Source: Baffinella frigidus (Eukaryota; Cryptophyceae; Cryptomonadales; Baffinellaceae). Taken from it: a stretch of DNA of 10,258 nucleotides. This document shows positions 1 to 5,060 of the stretch, one piece after another; position 1 is the stretch's first letter, and every line of letters begins with the position of its first letter. The stretch is from contig MU647415.1 of assembly GCA_026770585.1 (NCBI GenBank), positions 44,866-55,123 of the forward strand. The letters run 5' to 3'. Under the pieces are notes generated by a model that was given only the letters and a program-made list of their open reading frames with translations, was not told the DNA's origin and searched no databases. The position numbers were made by a program, and so were the translations under genes.

Positions 1-81
1 AACCCCAAACCCCAAACCCCAAACCCCAAACCCCAAACCCCAAACCCAAGCCCCCAACCTCCAAACCCTAAACCCTAACCT
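1..81. repeat. CCCCAAA heptamer array grading into CCCTAAA
   Basis: Six near-perfect tandem CCCCAAA units fill the first ~45 bases. They then decay through CCCAAGC and CCTCCAAA into two canonical CCCTAAA units near 64-78. The C-rich strand is on the + strand, the orientation expected of a left chromosome end. However, most units are the CCCCAAA variant, and the array starts at the window edge, so it may continue outside. I read it as degenerate telomere-like satellite, not a proven chromosome terminus. Confidence 0.85.
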
Positions 82-157
82 CGAACCTCACACCCCCATT
101 CCCAGGCAAGTTCGCGCTCTCGGGGGATCCAGCATGTGTCAGCTGCGCTAAGGGATC

Positions 158-271
158 GGTGCACCCCCATCCACTCTGCACTGTGTACTACGGACCCTAC
201 GGTAGGCAACCCGTAGGGACATAGGGGGGTTCCTACGGATAAGGTAACAGAAACCCCCATCCACTTGAGTG
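158..271 (+). repeat. 114-bp duplicated segment, copy 1
   Basis: The segment runs from GGTGCACCCCCATCCACTC to CCATCCACTTGAGTG. It recurs at 389-502 with the same length and only a few changes around the CTCTGCACTG junction. It contains one complete 54-bp CCGTAGG repeat (193-246). Between the two copies lies an inverted 54-mer, so the block 158-502 reads repeat, inverted repeat, repeat. Confidence 0.85.
193..246 (+). repeat. 54-bp CCGTAGG repeat, copy 1
   Basis: The 54-mer begins GACCCTACGGTAGGCAACC and ends TTCCTACGGATAAGGTA. Within it, CCCTACGG and CCGTAGGG form an 8-bp stem around a short loop. The same unit recurs at 330-383 (inverted), 424-477, 848-900 and 1751-1804, with partial or degenerate copies at 1453-1475, 2463-2490, 4604-4670 and 6158-6230. 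It is the most frequently recurring dispersed unit in the window. No function is recognisable; a small mobile unit or satellite monomer is possible. Confidence 0.85.
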
Positions 272-329
272 GGATCGGTGCACCCCCATCGGTTTTAGTG
301 TCCGCTCCGCACACAGTGGCATACGCACG

Positions 330-383
330 TACCTTATCCGTAGGAAACCCCCTATGTCCCTACGGGTTGCCTACCGTAGGGTC
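330..383 (-). repeat. 54-bp CCGTAGG repeat, inverted copy
   Basis: This is the reverse complement of the 54-mer with a single visible mismatch to 193-246. Together with 193-246 it could form a long snapback with an 83-base loop, and equally well with 424-477 on the other side. The flanks do not show a clear target-site duplication. Confidence 0.85.
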
Positions 384-388
384 CTAGA

Positions 389-502
389 GGTGCACCCCCA
401 TCCACTCTGCGCAGTGGACTACGGACCCTACGGTAGGCAACCCGTAGGGACATAGGGGGGTTCCTACGGATAAGGTAACAGAAACCCCCATCCACTTGAG
501 TG
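389..502 (+). repeat. 114-bp duplicated segment, copy 2
   Basis: This is the direct duplicate of 158-271, offset by exactly 231 bases. It contains the 54-mer at 424-477 and ends in the same CCATCCACTTGAGTG motif. The equal lengths and few differences suggest a recent local duplication of the pair together with the inverted 54-mer between them. Confidence 0.85.
424..477 (+). repeat. 54-bp CCGTAGG repeat, copy 3
   Basis: This copy is identical to the one at 193-246 as far as I can align it by eye, and sits in the second copy of the 114-bp duplication. It is preceded by GTGGACTAC, a boundary motif that also precedes the ~95-bp repeats at 508 and 681. Confidence 0.85.
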
Positions 503-507
503 TCCAC

Positions 508-598
508 GCCACACGATGGACTACGAACCTTTCATCAAAAGTCAACTAACCTGAAGACAACTTTAAGATTTTTTCTATGCAAATTGGTCACGTAACAC
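508..598 (+). repeat. ~91-bp repeat ending GGTCACGTAAC, copy 1
   Basis: It runs from GCCACACGATGGACTACGAA through CATCAAAAGTCAACTAACC to TTGGTCACGTAACAC. It recurs diverged at 681-775, and its later part recurs at 5431-5541. The GGTCACGTAAC end is the reverse complement of the GTTACGTGACC motif inside the 5.5-6.0 kb elements, so this may be one end of a related, larger element. No open frame or known domain is associated with it. Confidence 0.7.
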
Positions 599-602
599 TC
601 CG

Positions 603-680
603 GAATCTTCAGAGATCCAGAGTACGTCAGCTGCGCCAAACGACAAAAGTTTTTTTGTGACTTTTGGTGAAATGTTTCAT
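603..680. other. Spacer between repeats, with a short hairpin
   Basis: The spacer contains GATCCAGAGTACGTCAGCTGC, a diverged copy of the sequence at 127-147. It also has a small hairpin in which CAAAAGT (645-651) pairs with ACTTTTG (660-666) around a T-rich loop. Nothing gene-like is visible. Confidence 0.45.
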
Positions 681-820
681 GCCACACGGTGGACTACAAA
701 CCTTTCATCAAAAGTCAACTTACCGTGAGGTAATTAACTTTGAGGATTTTCTGGTATAATTTGGTCACGTAACACCCTGAATTCCAGCCCCAACAAAACC
801 TTCGAAGCCCACCGTGTGGG
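681..820 (+). repeat. ~95-bp repeat ending GGTCACGTAAC, copy 2, with tail
   Basis: This is the second, diverged copy of 508-598 (start offset 173). Past GGTCACGTAACAC it continues through AACAAAACCTTCGAAGCC to CCACCGTGTGGG. That tail is shared with 5431-5541 (CGAAACCTTTGTAGCCCACC) and resembles 6265-6279. So the family is longer than the common part of the first two copies. Confidence 0.65.
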
Positions 821-847
821 TTCGAGCCGTGCGCTGACGTTTTCGTC

Positions 848-900
848 ACCCTACGGTAGGCAACCCGTAGGGTCATAGGGGGGTTCCTACGGATAAGGTA
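848..900 (+). repeat. 54-bp CCGTAGG repeat, copy 4
   Basis: Nearly complete copy (ACCCTACGG...GGATAAGGTA) with GGGTCATAGG in place of GGGACATAGG. It is followed by CGTTTTCTCG rather than the AACAGAAACCCCC seen after copies 1 and 3, so the unit is dispersed independently of its neighbours. Confidence 0.8.
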
Positions 901-1081
901 CGTTTTCTCGTTCGTTTTCTTCTTTGTCGTACCGGAACCCCAGCATTGCCAACCTGAGTATGGCAGAGCTAGACATTGTCCGGTTCCCTATGCTTGTGCT
1001 TGGTGAACCTACAGGGCTGCCTCGCTCATAAGAAACAGCCCCCTCCCCTAGGACCACCGTAGGGTCCACTGTTTTTTTCCC
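901..1081. other. Unassigned intergenic stretch
   Basis: I see no repeat partner for this stretch elsewhere in the window, apart from GGACCACCGTAGGGTCC near 1051, which is a further CCGTAGGG-containing fragment. A 76-codon open frame on the minus strand crosses it and the adjoining 54-mer, but it has no recognisable domain. Confidence 0.4.
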
Positions 1082-1117
1082 CTCATAACCTGTTCCCACA
1101 CGAGGCTGCTCCAACAC
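1082..1117 (+). repeat. Block X, copy 1
   Basis: This 36-bp block (CTCATAACCTG...TCCAACAC) recurs at 1839-1874 with one visible mismatch. Here it lies directly upstream of block Y; at the second location it lies downstream of Y and a 54-mer. Confidence 0.8.
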
Positions 1118-1120
1118 TCT

Positions 1121-1183
1121 GTTTCATGTTTCCCGCTTAAACCCCGCGGCCCTTCGAGAATGCAACAGCCTAGGACCCTACGG
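1121..1183 (+). repeat. Block Y, copy 1
   Basis: It runs from GTTTCATG through CCCTTCGAGAATGCAACAG to CCTAGGACCCTACGG, and recurs at 1695-1760. It ends in the first bases of a 54-mer, but here that 54-mer is broken off after CCCTACGG and continues as CATTGAGGG. The TCGAGAATGCAA motif also occurs in the terminal repeats at 5547 and 6035. Confidence 0.75.
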
Positions 1184-1212
1184 CATTGAGGGTAATGAGC
1201 CCTACGATGCGA

Positions 1213-1362
1213 CCCCCTTAACCCCATGCGACCCCCTTAGAATCCCTGAAAAAGAGAGAAAAATCTCCCCAAGTCCTTTTTTGAGTCCATCTATTATTTT
1301 TACCAACGCCGTGTATTACCTCCTACCCCCCACCCCCAACCCCCTTAACCCCATGCGACCCG
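1213..1362 (+). repeat. Direct repeat CCCTTAACCCCATGCGACCC
   Basis: The motif CCCCTTAACCCCATGCGACC occurs near 1215-1236 and again at 1342-1361, immediately before the GT microsatellite. Between the copies is ordinary sequence with no repeat partner found. Confidence 0.65.
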
Positions 1363-1389
1363 TGTGTGTGTGTGTGTGTGTGTGTGTGT
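1362..1389. repeat. (GT)n microsatellite
   Basis: About 13 uninterrupted GT dinucleotides follow ATGCGACCC. Open frames crossing it read as Val-Cys or His-Thr runs and are products of the microsatellite. Confidence 0.95.
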
Positions 1390-1452
1390 ATCTTTCTTGT
1401 GCTCTCCCTCTCTCTGGAGGCTCGGCAGATAGAGCATACTCCTGGGCAGGGA

Positions 1453-1475
1453 GCGTACGGTAGGTAATCCGGGGT
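1453..1475 (+). repeat. Diverged 54-mer fragment
   Basis: GCGTACGGTAGGTAATCCGG matches the start of the degenerate 54-mer at 6158. The preceding TCCTGGGCAGGG matches 6300-6311, so a larger mosaic piece is shared between 1.44 kb and 6.15-6.31 kb. Confidence 0.65.
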
Positions 1476-1694
1476 GATAGACTCAGGGTTGGTTGGCTGT
1501 AAGGTTTTCTTCGCCCCGCACACGAGAGAGAAGCCACTCTGAGACGAAGGGTTGATATACTAGGGTGGTGAGAGGTGGGCTCCGGGGAGGTCACACGAGA
1601 GAGAAGATAATCTCGAGGGACCTACCCAGAGTCGTATATCACCAAGTATACAACGTATACGAAGATAAAGTGTGGCTAGAGTGTGGCTAGAGCT
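1476..1694. other. Unassigned stretch with short local repeats
   Basis: It holds two CACACGAGAGAGAAG motifs (near 1519 and 1592) and a tandem GTGTGGCTAGA at 1671-1691. No gene-like signal was found; minus-strand frames here extend into the GT microsatellite. Confidence 0.45.
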
Positions 1695-1760
1695 GTTTCA
1701 TGTGTCGACCCGCCTAAAACCCGCAGCCCTTCGAGAATGCAACGGCCTAGGACCCTACGG
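1695..1760 (+). repeat. Block Y, copy 2
   Basis: Diverged copy of 1121-1183, here continuing smoothly into a complete 54-mer. This suggests that the Y-54mer junction is ancestral and that the first copy lost most of its 54-mer. Confidence 0.75.
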
Positions 1761-1804
1761 TAGGCAACCCGTAGGGGTATAGGGGGGTTCCTACGGATAA
1801 GGTA
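1751..1804 (+). repeat. 54-bp CCGTAGG repeat, copy 5
   Basis: Complete copy with GGGGTATAGG replacing GGGACATAGG. It overlaps the end of block Y and is followed, 34 bases on, by block X copy 2. Confidence 0.85.
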
Positions 1805-1838
1805 CGTGTGTAGCCCACTGTGTGGGGAGCGGTGCACC

Positions 1839-1874
1839 CTCATAACCTGCTCCCACACGAGGCTGCTCCAACAC
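1839..1874 (+). repeat. Block X, copy 2
   Basis: Near-identical to 1082-1117. The order here is Y, 54-mer, X. At 0.85-1.18 kb the order is 54-mer, X, Y. The two can be reconciled as parts of a tandem Y-54mer-X unit. Confidence 0.8.
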
Positions 1875-1912
1875 CCTTTTTAAATATCGATTGTAGGGCG
1901 TTTTGTTCGGAG

Positions 1913-1956
1913 TTGGTCACGAGGCTACTCGAAAAGCGTGTAGCCACGTGACCAAA
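1913..1956. repeat. Hairpin with GGTCACG/CGTGACC arms
   Basis: TTGGTCACGAGGCTAC (1913-1928) pairs with GTAGCCACGTGACCAA (1939-1954) with one mismatch around a 10-base loop. It is followed at once by GAAAATTACTACACA, the core motif of the foldback elements at 2022 and 7851. The same order, GTGACCAA then the core, is seen at 5646, 5735 and 5942, so this is probably a fragment of that family. Confidence 0.7.
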
Positions 1957-2021
1957 AAATATGAAAATTACTACACACTGTTCCCGGGTTTAGAACCCGG
2001 GTTTACCCCTAACCCTCACCC

Positions 2022-2162
2022 TTATCCGGGGAAGCCTATTTTTCTTTCGTTTGATGTCAACGAAAATTACTACACAAATGCTTTAAAATTACTAATAAGA
2101 ACAATTTGTGTAGTAATTTTCGTTGCAATCAAATGAAAGAAAAATAGGTTTCCCCGGATAAA
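2022..2162. mobile_element. 141-bp foldback element FB1
   Basis: The left arm (2022-2080, TTATCCGGGGAAGCC...) and right arm (2101-2162, ...GGTTTCCCCGGATAA) are reverse complements over ~57 bp with about four mismatches, around a ~20-base loop. The inner ~20 bp of each arm, GAAAATTACTACACAAATG, also form the inner arms of the element at 7851-7989, but the outer ~35 bp do not match that element. There is no coding capacity. The structure is that of a non-autonomous MITE or foldback element. A possible ACCC target duplication flanks it, but the local C-rich repeats make this weak. Confidence 0.8.
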
Positions 2163-2248
2163 CCCCTTACCACCACACCGCCTCCGACACACAATTTTCG
2201 TCAGTACACCCTGAACCCGAACCCAAAAAAGGAAACTTTGAACTCTAA
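2163..2248. other. Unassigned spacer
   Basis: Short stretch between FB1 and the CCCGAAA array. It contains isolated CCTGAACCCGAACCC units that look like outliers of the array and nothing gene-like. Confidence 0.4.
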
Positions 2249-2379
2249 CCCCTAAACCCGAAACCCGAAACCCGAAACCCGAAACTCGAAACCTGAAACC
2301 CGAAACCCGAAACCCGAAACCTGAAGCCCGAAACCCGGAACCCGAAACCCGAAACCCGAAACCCGAAACCCGAAACCCG
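2249..2379 (+). repeat. CCCGAAA heptamer array
   Basis: About 18 tandem heptamers, mostly CCCGAAA with CTCGAAA, CCTGAAA and CCTGAAG variants. The period is exactly the 7 bp of the telomeric unit and differs from CCCTAAA by one base. Frames through it read as Val-Ser-Gly-Phe repeats and are artefactual. A degenerate relative lies at 5275-5400. Confidence 0.92.
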
Positions 2380-2435
2380 CAACAGTTTGCGTCGACGTCG
2401 GGGGCCTCGACGTGTTCGCTCTGCCACTCTGGCTT
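2380..2435 (+). repeat. GTCGACGTCG unit, copy 1
   Basis: The unit CAGTTTGCGTCGACGTCGG continues to TCGACGTGTTCGCTCTG and CTCTGGCTTCTCG. Copies follow at 2531-2590 and 2847-2912. Each copy is preceded by CCCGAAAC or a similar heptamer, so unit and heptamers seem to have spread together. Confidence 0.82.
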
Positions 2436-2462
2436 CTCGTCAATCTCTAATCTCTAATGGTG

Positions 2463-2490
2463 CCGTAGGAACCTTGCCTACCGTAGGGTC
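2463..2490 (-). repeat. Internally deleted 54-mer, inverted
   Basis: CCGTAGGAACC is joined directly to TTGCCTACCGTAGGGTC. These match the two ends of the inverted 54-mer (compare 340-350 and 367-383) with the middle ~17 bases absent. This is a clean deletion derivative of the family. Confidence 0.6.
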
Positions 2491-2530
2491 CTAAGTCTGA
2501 TCGTGTAGGGGTTATCCGTGACCCGACACC

Positions 2531-2590
2531 CGAAACAGTTTGCGTCGACGTCGGGGGCCTCGACGTGTTCGCTCTGGGACCCTGGCTCCC
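2531..2590 (+). repeat. GTCGACGTCG unit, copy 2
   Basis: Near-identical to 2380-2435 up to GTTCGCTCTG. Its final part (GGGACCCTGGCTCCC) forms the outer left arm of the palindrome at 2571-2671, so the palindrome looks like this unit joined to an inverted copy of its own tail. Confidence 0.82.
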
Positions 2591-2671
2591 TAATCCCTTC
2601 CAAGTCCACTGTGATCCACACTGTGGATCACAGTGGACTTCCAAGGGGTTAGAGAGCCAGGGTCGCAGAGC
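2571..2671. repeat. 101-bp near-perfect palindrome
   Basis: The left arm 2571-2620 (GCTCTGGGACCCTGG...GATCCACA) and right arm 2622-2671 (TGTGGATC...CAGGGTCGCAGAGC) are reverse complements with about six mismatches around a single central base. Such a loop-less palindrome can extrude as a cruciform. Nearby 2692-2703 repeats the ATCCACAGTGGAC core once more. Confidence 0.88.
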
Positions 2672-2746
2672 GGGGCATGGGAGATCCACAGTGGACGTCG
2701 AAGTGTTCCACAAGGCAGTCACGACCGACCGTCTGGCTTCGGCGTC

Positions 2747-2764
2747 CGCGTGACCGGTCACGCG
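2747..2764. repeat. 18-bp perfect palindrome
   Basis: CGCGTGACCGGTCACGCG is self-complementary; the symmetry extends imperfectly to 2741-2770. A second short palindrome, GAACTCTCATGGGAGAGTTC, lies at 2799-2818. Both could be protein-binding dyads or remnants of eroded inverted elements; the sequence does not decide. Confidence 0.7.
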
Positions 2765-2846
2765 GGCGTTCACGAGCCTGCCGGCGGGGCTGTTCCACGA
2801 ACTCTCATGGGAGAGTTCAGAAGGCCCTCCTGAACCGTCCCCGAAA

Positions 2847-2912
2847 CCCGAAACAGTTTGCGTCGACATCGGGGGCCTCGACGTGCTCGCTCTGCGACCC
2901 TGGCTTCTCGCG
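2847..2912 (+). repeat. GTCGACGTCG unit, copy 3
   Basis: This copy carries GTCGACATCG and extends past CGACCCTGGCTTCTCG into GCGCGCCGATGCGG. The last motif recurs at 3045-3061 and 3398-3414 as GCGCGCCGATGAGG, and more distantly at 3771-3785. Confidence 0.8.
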
Positions 2913-2935
2913 CGCCGATGCGGTTCCAATCCCCT

Positions 2936-3032
2936 CCGAGCGTCGCTCCCTCCCCCCCTCCCTCCATCCCTCCCTCCATCCCGCACTCCGTCCGCCCGTC
3001 CCTCCATCTCGCTCTCTCTCTCTCTCTCTCCA
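2936..3032. repeat. CT-rich microsatellite
   Basis: Runs of CCCTCC and CCATCCCTCC are followed by (CT)n at 3009-3030. Low complexity; frames crossing it are Pro/Ser or Arg/Gly rich. Confidence 0.88.
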
Positions 3033-3119
3033 CGACCAGGGCTTCTCGCGCGCCGATGAGGTTTCCTAAACCCTGAACCCTAAACCCTAAACACTAAACC
3101 CCGCCAACTCCTGCGCCAG

Positions 3120-3232
3120 ACTGCTCCCTCCCTCTCTCTCCCTCTCTCTCCCTCTCTCTCCCTCTCTCTCCCTCTCTCTCTCCCTCTCCCTCTCCCTCTC
3201 CCTCTCCCTCTCTCCCTCTCTCCCTCGGTCCC
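3120..3232. repeat. (CCCTCTCT)n and (CCCTCT)n microsatellite
   Basis: Five 8-bp CCCTCTCT-type units pass into 6-bp CCCTCT units. It fills the middle of the telomere-capped cassette. Confidence 0.93.
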
Positions 3233-3312
3233 GGCCCCTCTACTTAGCAGCGACCGAGCCCCCAGAACAGCGATCAGAATCGGAATCACCCCCAGCTCGC
3301 TCAACCTGGTTC

Positions 3313-3391
3313 CGGGTTTGGGGTTTGGGGGTTAGGGTTTAGGGTTTAGGGTTTAGGGTGTAGGGTTTAGGGTTTGGGGTTTGGGGTTTTT
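3313..3391 (-). repeat. Interstitial telomeric TTTAGGG tract
   Basis: About ten heptamers on the G-rich strand: five or six canonical TTTAGGG, one GTGTAGGG-type variant, and TTTGGGG units at both edges. This is the purest telomeric tract in the window and the main support for a TTTAGGG-type genome. Confidence 0.9.
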
Positions 3392-3428
3392 CACCTACTC
3401 GCGCGCCGATGAGGCTCTAATCTCATCT

Positions 3429-3557
3429 CGGAACATACCAGAATCTGTCCTGATGAAAAGACGTAAGATAGCATCACTTGATGCCTAACATATCATATAC
3501 ACCCTTACCTTCCGCGTGGGGAGCCTAAGATAGCGGGACAGATTCTATCTTGGTCCG
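3429..3557. mobile_element. 129-bp element with 22-bp terminal inverted repeats
   Basis: CGGAACATACCAGAATCTGT... (3429-3450) and its counterpart GGACAGATTCT...GGTCCG (3536-3557) are reverse complements over 22 bp with about five mismatches, strongest in GAATCTGTCC. The interior has no frame of note. The size and structure fit a degenerate MITE. No flanking target duplication is evident, so an accidental inverted repeat is possible. Confidence 0.55.
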
Positions 3558-3594
3558 AAATTAAATCCACGTAGCAGAGACCGAGGACCTTTTT

Positions 3595-3705
3595 ACCTTG
3601 AATTCAAGGTGAAATTCCGGTTAGATTCCAGGGCAATGGATAAGATCCTAGTACAGATCGTTTAGATGGACTGTATCCGTGAAGCCCCTAGTGGCTGCTA
3701 AGTGG
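3595..3705 (+). repeat. Long-range inverted pair, left arm
   Basis: This 111-bp segment, ACCTTGAATTCAAGGTGAAA through GGGCAATGGATAAGATCC to GGCTGCTAAGTGG, is the reverse complement of 10030-10139 with roughly 13 differences (about 88% identity by eye). It begins with a small dyad, CCTTGAATTCAAGG. It does not code for anything recognisable. Confidence 0.88.
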
Positions 3706-3909
3706 TTTGACACCCCCCCCCATGAAGTTTACCTGTGAAATTTCGGGGAGGGGGCGAAATACCCTGGCTTTTGCGCGGCAATGGGGTTCAGGGTTTGGGG
3801 TTTAGGGTTTTAAATCGGGGACATGTTCAATTCAAACGAAAATGGATCCCTGTGTGTTCATAGGAGTTGGAAGAAGATTAATTAGGGCCCTCAGTGAATT
3901 TAATAAGGG
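3706..3909. other. Spacer with short telomeric tract
   Basis: It contains a run of ten C near 3712, a diverged copy of the CCCTGGCTTCTCGCGCG motif (3763-3785), and a short G-strand telomeric tract (3786-3811: GGGTTTGGGGTTTAGGG). The rest, 3812-3909, is unassigned and shows no gene-like signal. Confidence 0.5.
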
Positions 3910-4132
3910 CAGAATCCGGTTTAATAGTCCATTTTCTCTCAGAGTAAACATGTTCTCGGATGAGTGTAGGGTGTAGGGGGCAGCACACCTCTTCTTCTTC
4001 TTTATTACTCTCGATACAGGTCCTAAAACAGGCCCTTGAGCCTTGAGTTGAGTGATACAAAAGTCTATGAGCCTTAAGAAACGGGCCCGCCTCGCTCCCT
4101 TGCTCCAAACGGGCCTGCTTCGCTCCCTTGCT
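3910..4132 (+). repeat. Duplicated module, copy 1
   Basis: In order it holds CAGAATCCGGTTTAATAGTC, TGTTCTCGGATGAG, GTGTAGGGTGTAGGGGGCAG, a CTTCTTCTTCTTTATTAC stretch and GAAACGGGCCCGCCTCGC. The last motif recurs exactly 240 bases on (4078 and 4318). The first part recurs at 5061-5115 and the CTTCTTC part at 8042-8078. An 85-codon minus-strand frame covers it but only translates these repeats. Confidence 0.7.
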
Positions 4133-4371
4133 CACCAGCCACCGCTGACGGAGCGATGGATGGAGCGGGCGGGGGGGTCGATCATTACCGGATGTGTGTA
4201 GGGTGTAGGGGGCAGCACCGCTCCCGAGGGTGGCGCTTTCTTATGAGCGAGGTACCTATAGCGGCTGTTCTGCTTCCTGCGTTTCTGCCCACCAACCCCC
4301 GCAACTATGAGCATTGAGAAACGGGCCCGCCTCGCTCCCTTGCTCCATCCATCCGTCAGCGGTGGCTGGTG
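4133..4371. repeat. Segment bounded by ~30-bp inverted repeats
   Basis: CACCAGCCACCGCTGACGG...GGAGC (4133-4166) pairs with GCTCC...CCGTCAGCGGTGGCTGGTG (4342-4371) with one 4-base gap. The enclosed ~240 bp carry a second GTGTAGGGTGTAGGGGGCAG module (4194-4214). The arrangement could be an insertion with terminal repeats or an inverted duplication; no target duplication is clear. Confidence 0.65.
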
Positions 4372-4390
4372 CGCCTCCTCCGGCTCCCGT

Positions 4391-4532
4391 CCACCACCAA
4401 ACCTCACAACTTGGGCACATCGAAAAAGTCAAAAACACCAAATCCCCTTGGGAGGCCGTCGGAATCCGACGGCCTTCAAGGGGATTTTTGGAGCCATTTT
4501 TCCCGATTTGCCCAGACTGTGAGGGTTGGTGG
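4391..4532. repeat. 142-bp hairpin with 73/68-bp arms
   Basis: The left arm 4391-4463 and right arm 4465-4532 are imperfect reverse complements centred on A4464. The inner part is strongest: AATCCCCTTG and GGCCGTCGGA face TCCGACGGCC and CAAGGGGATT. The outer part (CCACCAACC-type, TTGGGCACATCG) pairs with more mismatches and small gaps. It is a foldback structure with almost no loop and no coding capacity. Confidence 0.85.
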
Positions 4533-4603
4533 TAAGTAACCACGTGAGAACAGGGATACCTTCATAGGGCAACGGCCCAAAAATGGAGTGGTTAGGCCTA
4601 CGG

Positions 4604-4670
4604 CATTGCCTAGGACCTCCTACCGTAGGCCGAGACTTTTTGGTCCTAGGATTCCTCGGCCTACGGTAGG
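4604..4670. repeat. CCGTAGG-family inverted pair
   Basis: CCTACCGTAGGCCGA (4619-4633) and TCGGCCTACGGTAGG (4656-4670) are perfect 15-bp inverted repeats. A CTAGGACC/GGTCCTAG pair is offset within. The CCTACGG/CCGTAGG and CCTAGGACC vocabulary is that of the 54-mer and block Y, but the order is rearranged. Confidence 0.75.
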
Positions 4671-4718
4671 TTGGTGGCAGCCTTCATCGTCGCCTCTCGA
4701 CCCCTGCCTTCGCGGGCA

Positions 4719-4890
4719 GCGTGTAGGGTGTAGGGTGTAGGGTGTAGGGTGTAGGGTGTAGGGAGTAGGGTGTAGGGTGTAGGGTGTAGGGTGTAGGGTG
4801 TAGGGTGTAGGGAGTAGGGTGTAGGGTGTAGGGTGTAGGGTGTAGGGTGTAGGGTGTAGGGAGTAGGGTGTAGGGTGTAGGGTTAGGGTG
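4719..4890 (-). repeat. GGGTGTA heptamer array with 49-bp higher-order period
   Basis: About 24 tandem 7-mers, mostly GGGTGTA. GGGAGTA variants begin at 4761, 4810 and 4859, exactly 49 bases apart, so seven heptamers form a higher-order unit. The array ends in GGGTTAGGGTGTAAGG. A 137-codon minus-strand frame reads through it as Tyr-Thr-Leu-His-Pro-Thr-Pro repeats (21 bp is three heptamers), which is an artefact of the period. Confidence 0.93.
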
Positions 4891-4927
4891 TAAGGTTCAG
4901 GGTGTAGGATGAGGTGCCCCTCTCCAG

Positions 4928-5024
4928 CGCTCCCTAGGCACTCTGGATCTCTCAAGAGCGCGTGCAACACTTGACGGACCTTTTCAGCCACCTTGGTGGC
5001 TACGAGGCTCTGAACCCGAAACCC
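4928..5024 (+). repeat. ~97-bp direct repeat, copy 1
   Basis: It begins GCGCTCCCTAGGCACTCTGG, passes CTCTCAAGAGCGCGTGCAAC and the small hairpin AGCCACCTTGGTGGCT, and ends in heptamers (GAACCCGAAACCC). The second copy is at 5189-5284. Confidence 0.85.
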
Positions 5025-5060
5025 AGCCTTCACCGTCGCCCCTCGACCTCCGCCTTATGG

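Larger units (their letters stand above)
3062..3397. repeat. Telomere-capped cassette between 17-bp direct repeats
   Basis: The cassette opens with canonical C-strand telomeric units (CCCTGAA, CCCTAAA, CACTAAA; 3065-3103) and closes with G-strand units (TTTGGGG, TTTAGGG; 3313-3391). A CT microsatellite and ~80 bp of ordinary sequence lie between. It is bordered by identical 17-mers, CTCGCGCGCCGATGAGG, at 3045-3061 and 3398-3414. The outward C...G polarity matches a fragment with a telomere at each end. It is the opposite of an end-to-end chromosome fusion. Confidence 0.7.

Noticed and set aside
1-81. True chromosome end
   Set aside because: C-strand orientation would fit, but the units are mainly CCCCAAA and quickly degenerate, and a similar array with the same orientation lies at the other end of the window.
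812-835. tRNA-like TTCGAGCC motif
   Set aside because: GGTTCGAGCC resembles a T-arm, but no acceptor, D or anticodon stems can be placed around it.
2740-2818. Short palindromes as operators
   Set aside because: There is no gene or promoter next to them; they may be remnants of eroded inverted repeats.
2447-3007. 186-codon minus-strand open frame
   Set aside because: It runs through two copies of the GTCGACGTCG unit, the 101-bp palindrome and CT-rich DNA, and repeats the peptide TSRPPTSTQTVSG accordingly. Overlapping plus-strand frames are equally open.
3878-4135. 85-codon minus-strand open frame
   Set aside because: It consists of modules that recur elsewhere in the window with frame-breaking changes (3910, 5061, 8042), so it is not conserved as coding.
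4527-4542. GGTAAGTA as a 5' splice site
   Set aside because: It matches the consensus, but it lies at the end of a hairpin arm with no credible exon upstream.
4719-4890. CRISPR-like array
   Set aside because: The units are contiguous 7-mers without spacers; no array in the window has repeat-spacer alternation, and the setting is eukaryotic.
4620-5033. 137-codon minus-strand open frame with Tyr-Thr-Leu-His-Pro-Thr-Pro repeats
   Set aside because: The repeat is three GGGTGTA heptamers (21 bp) read in frame; the period of the satellite keeps it free of stops.
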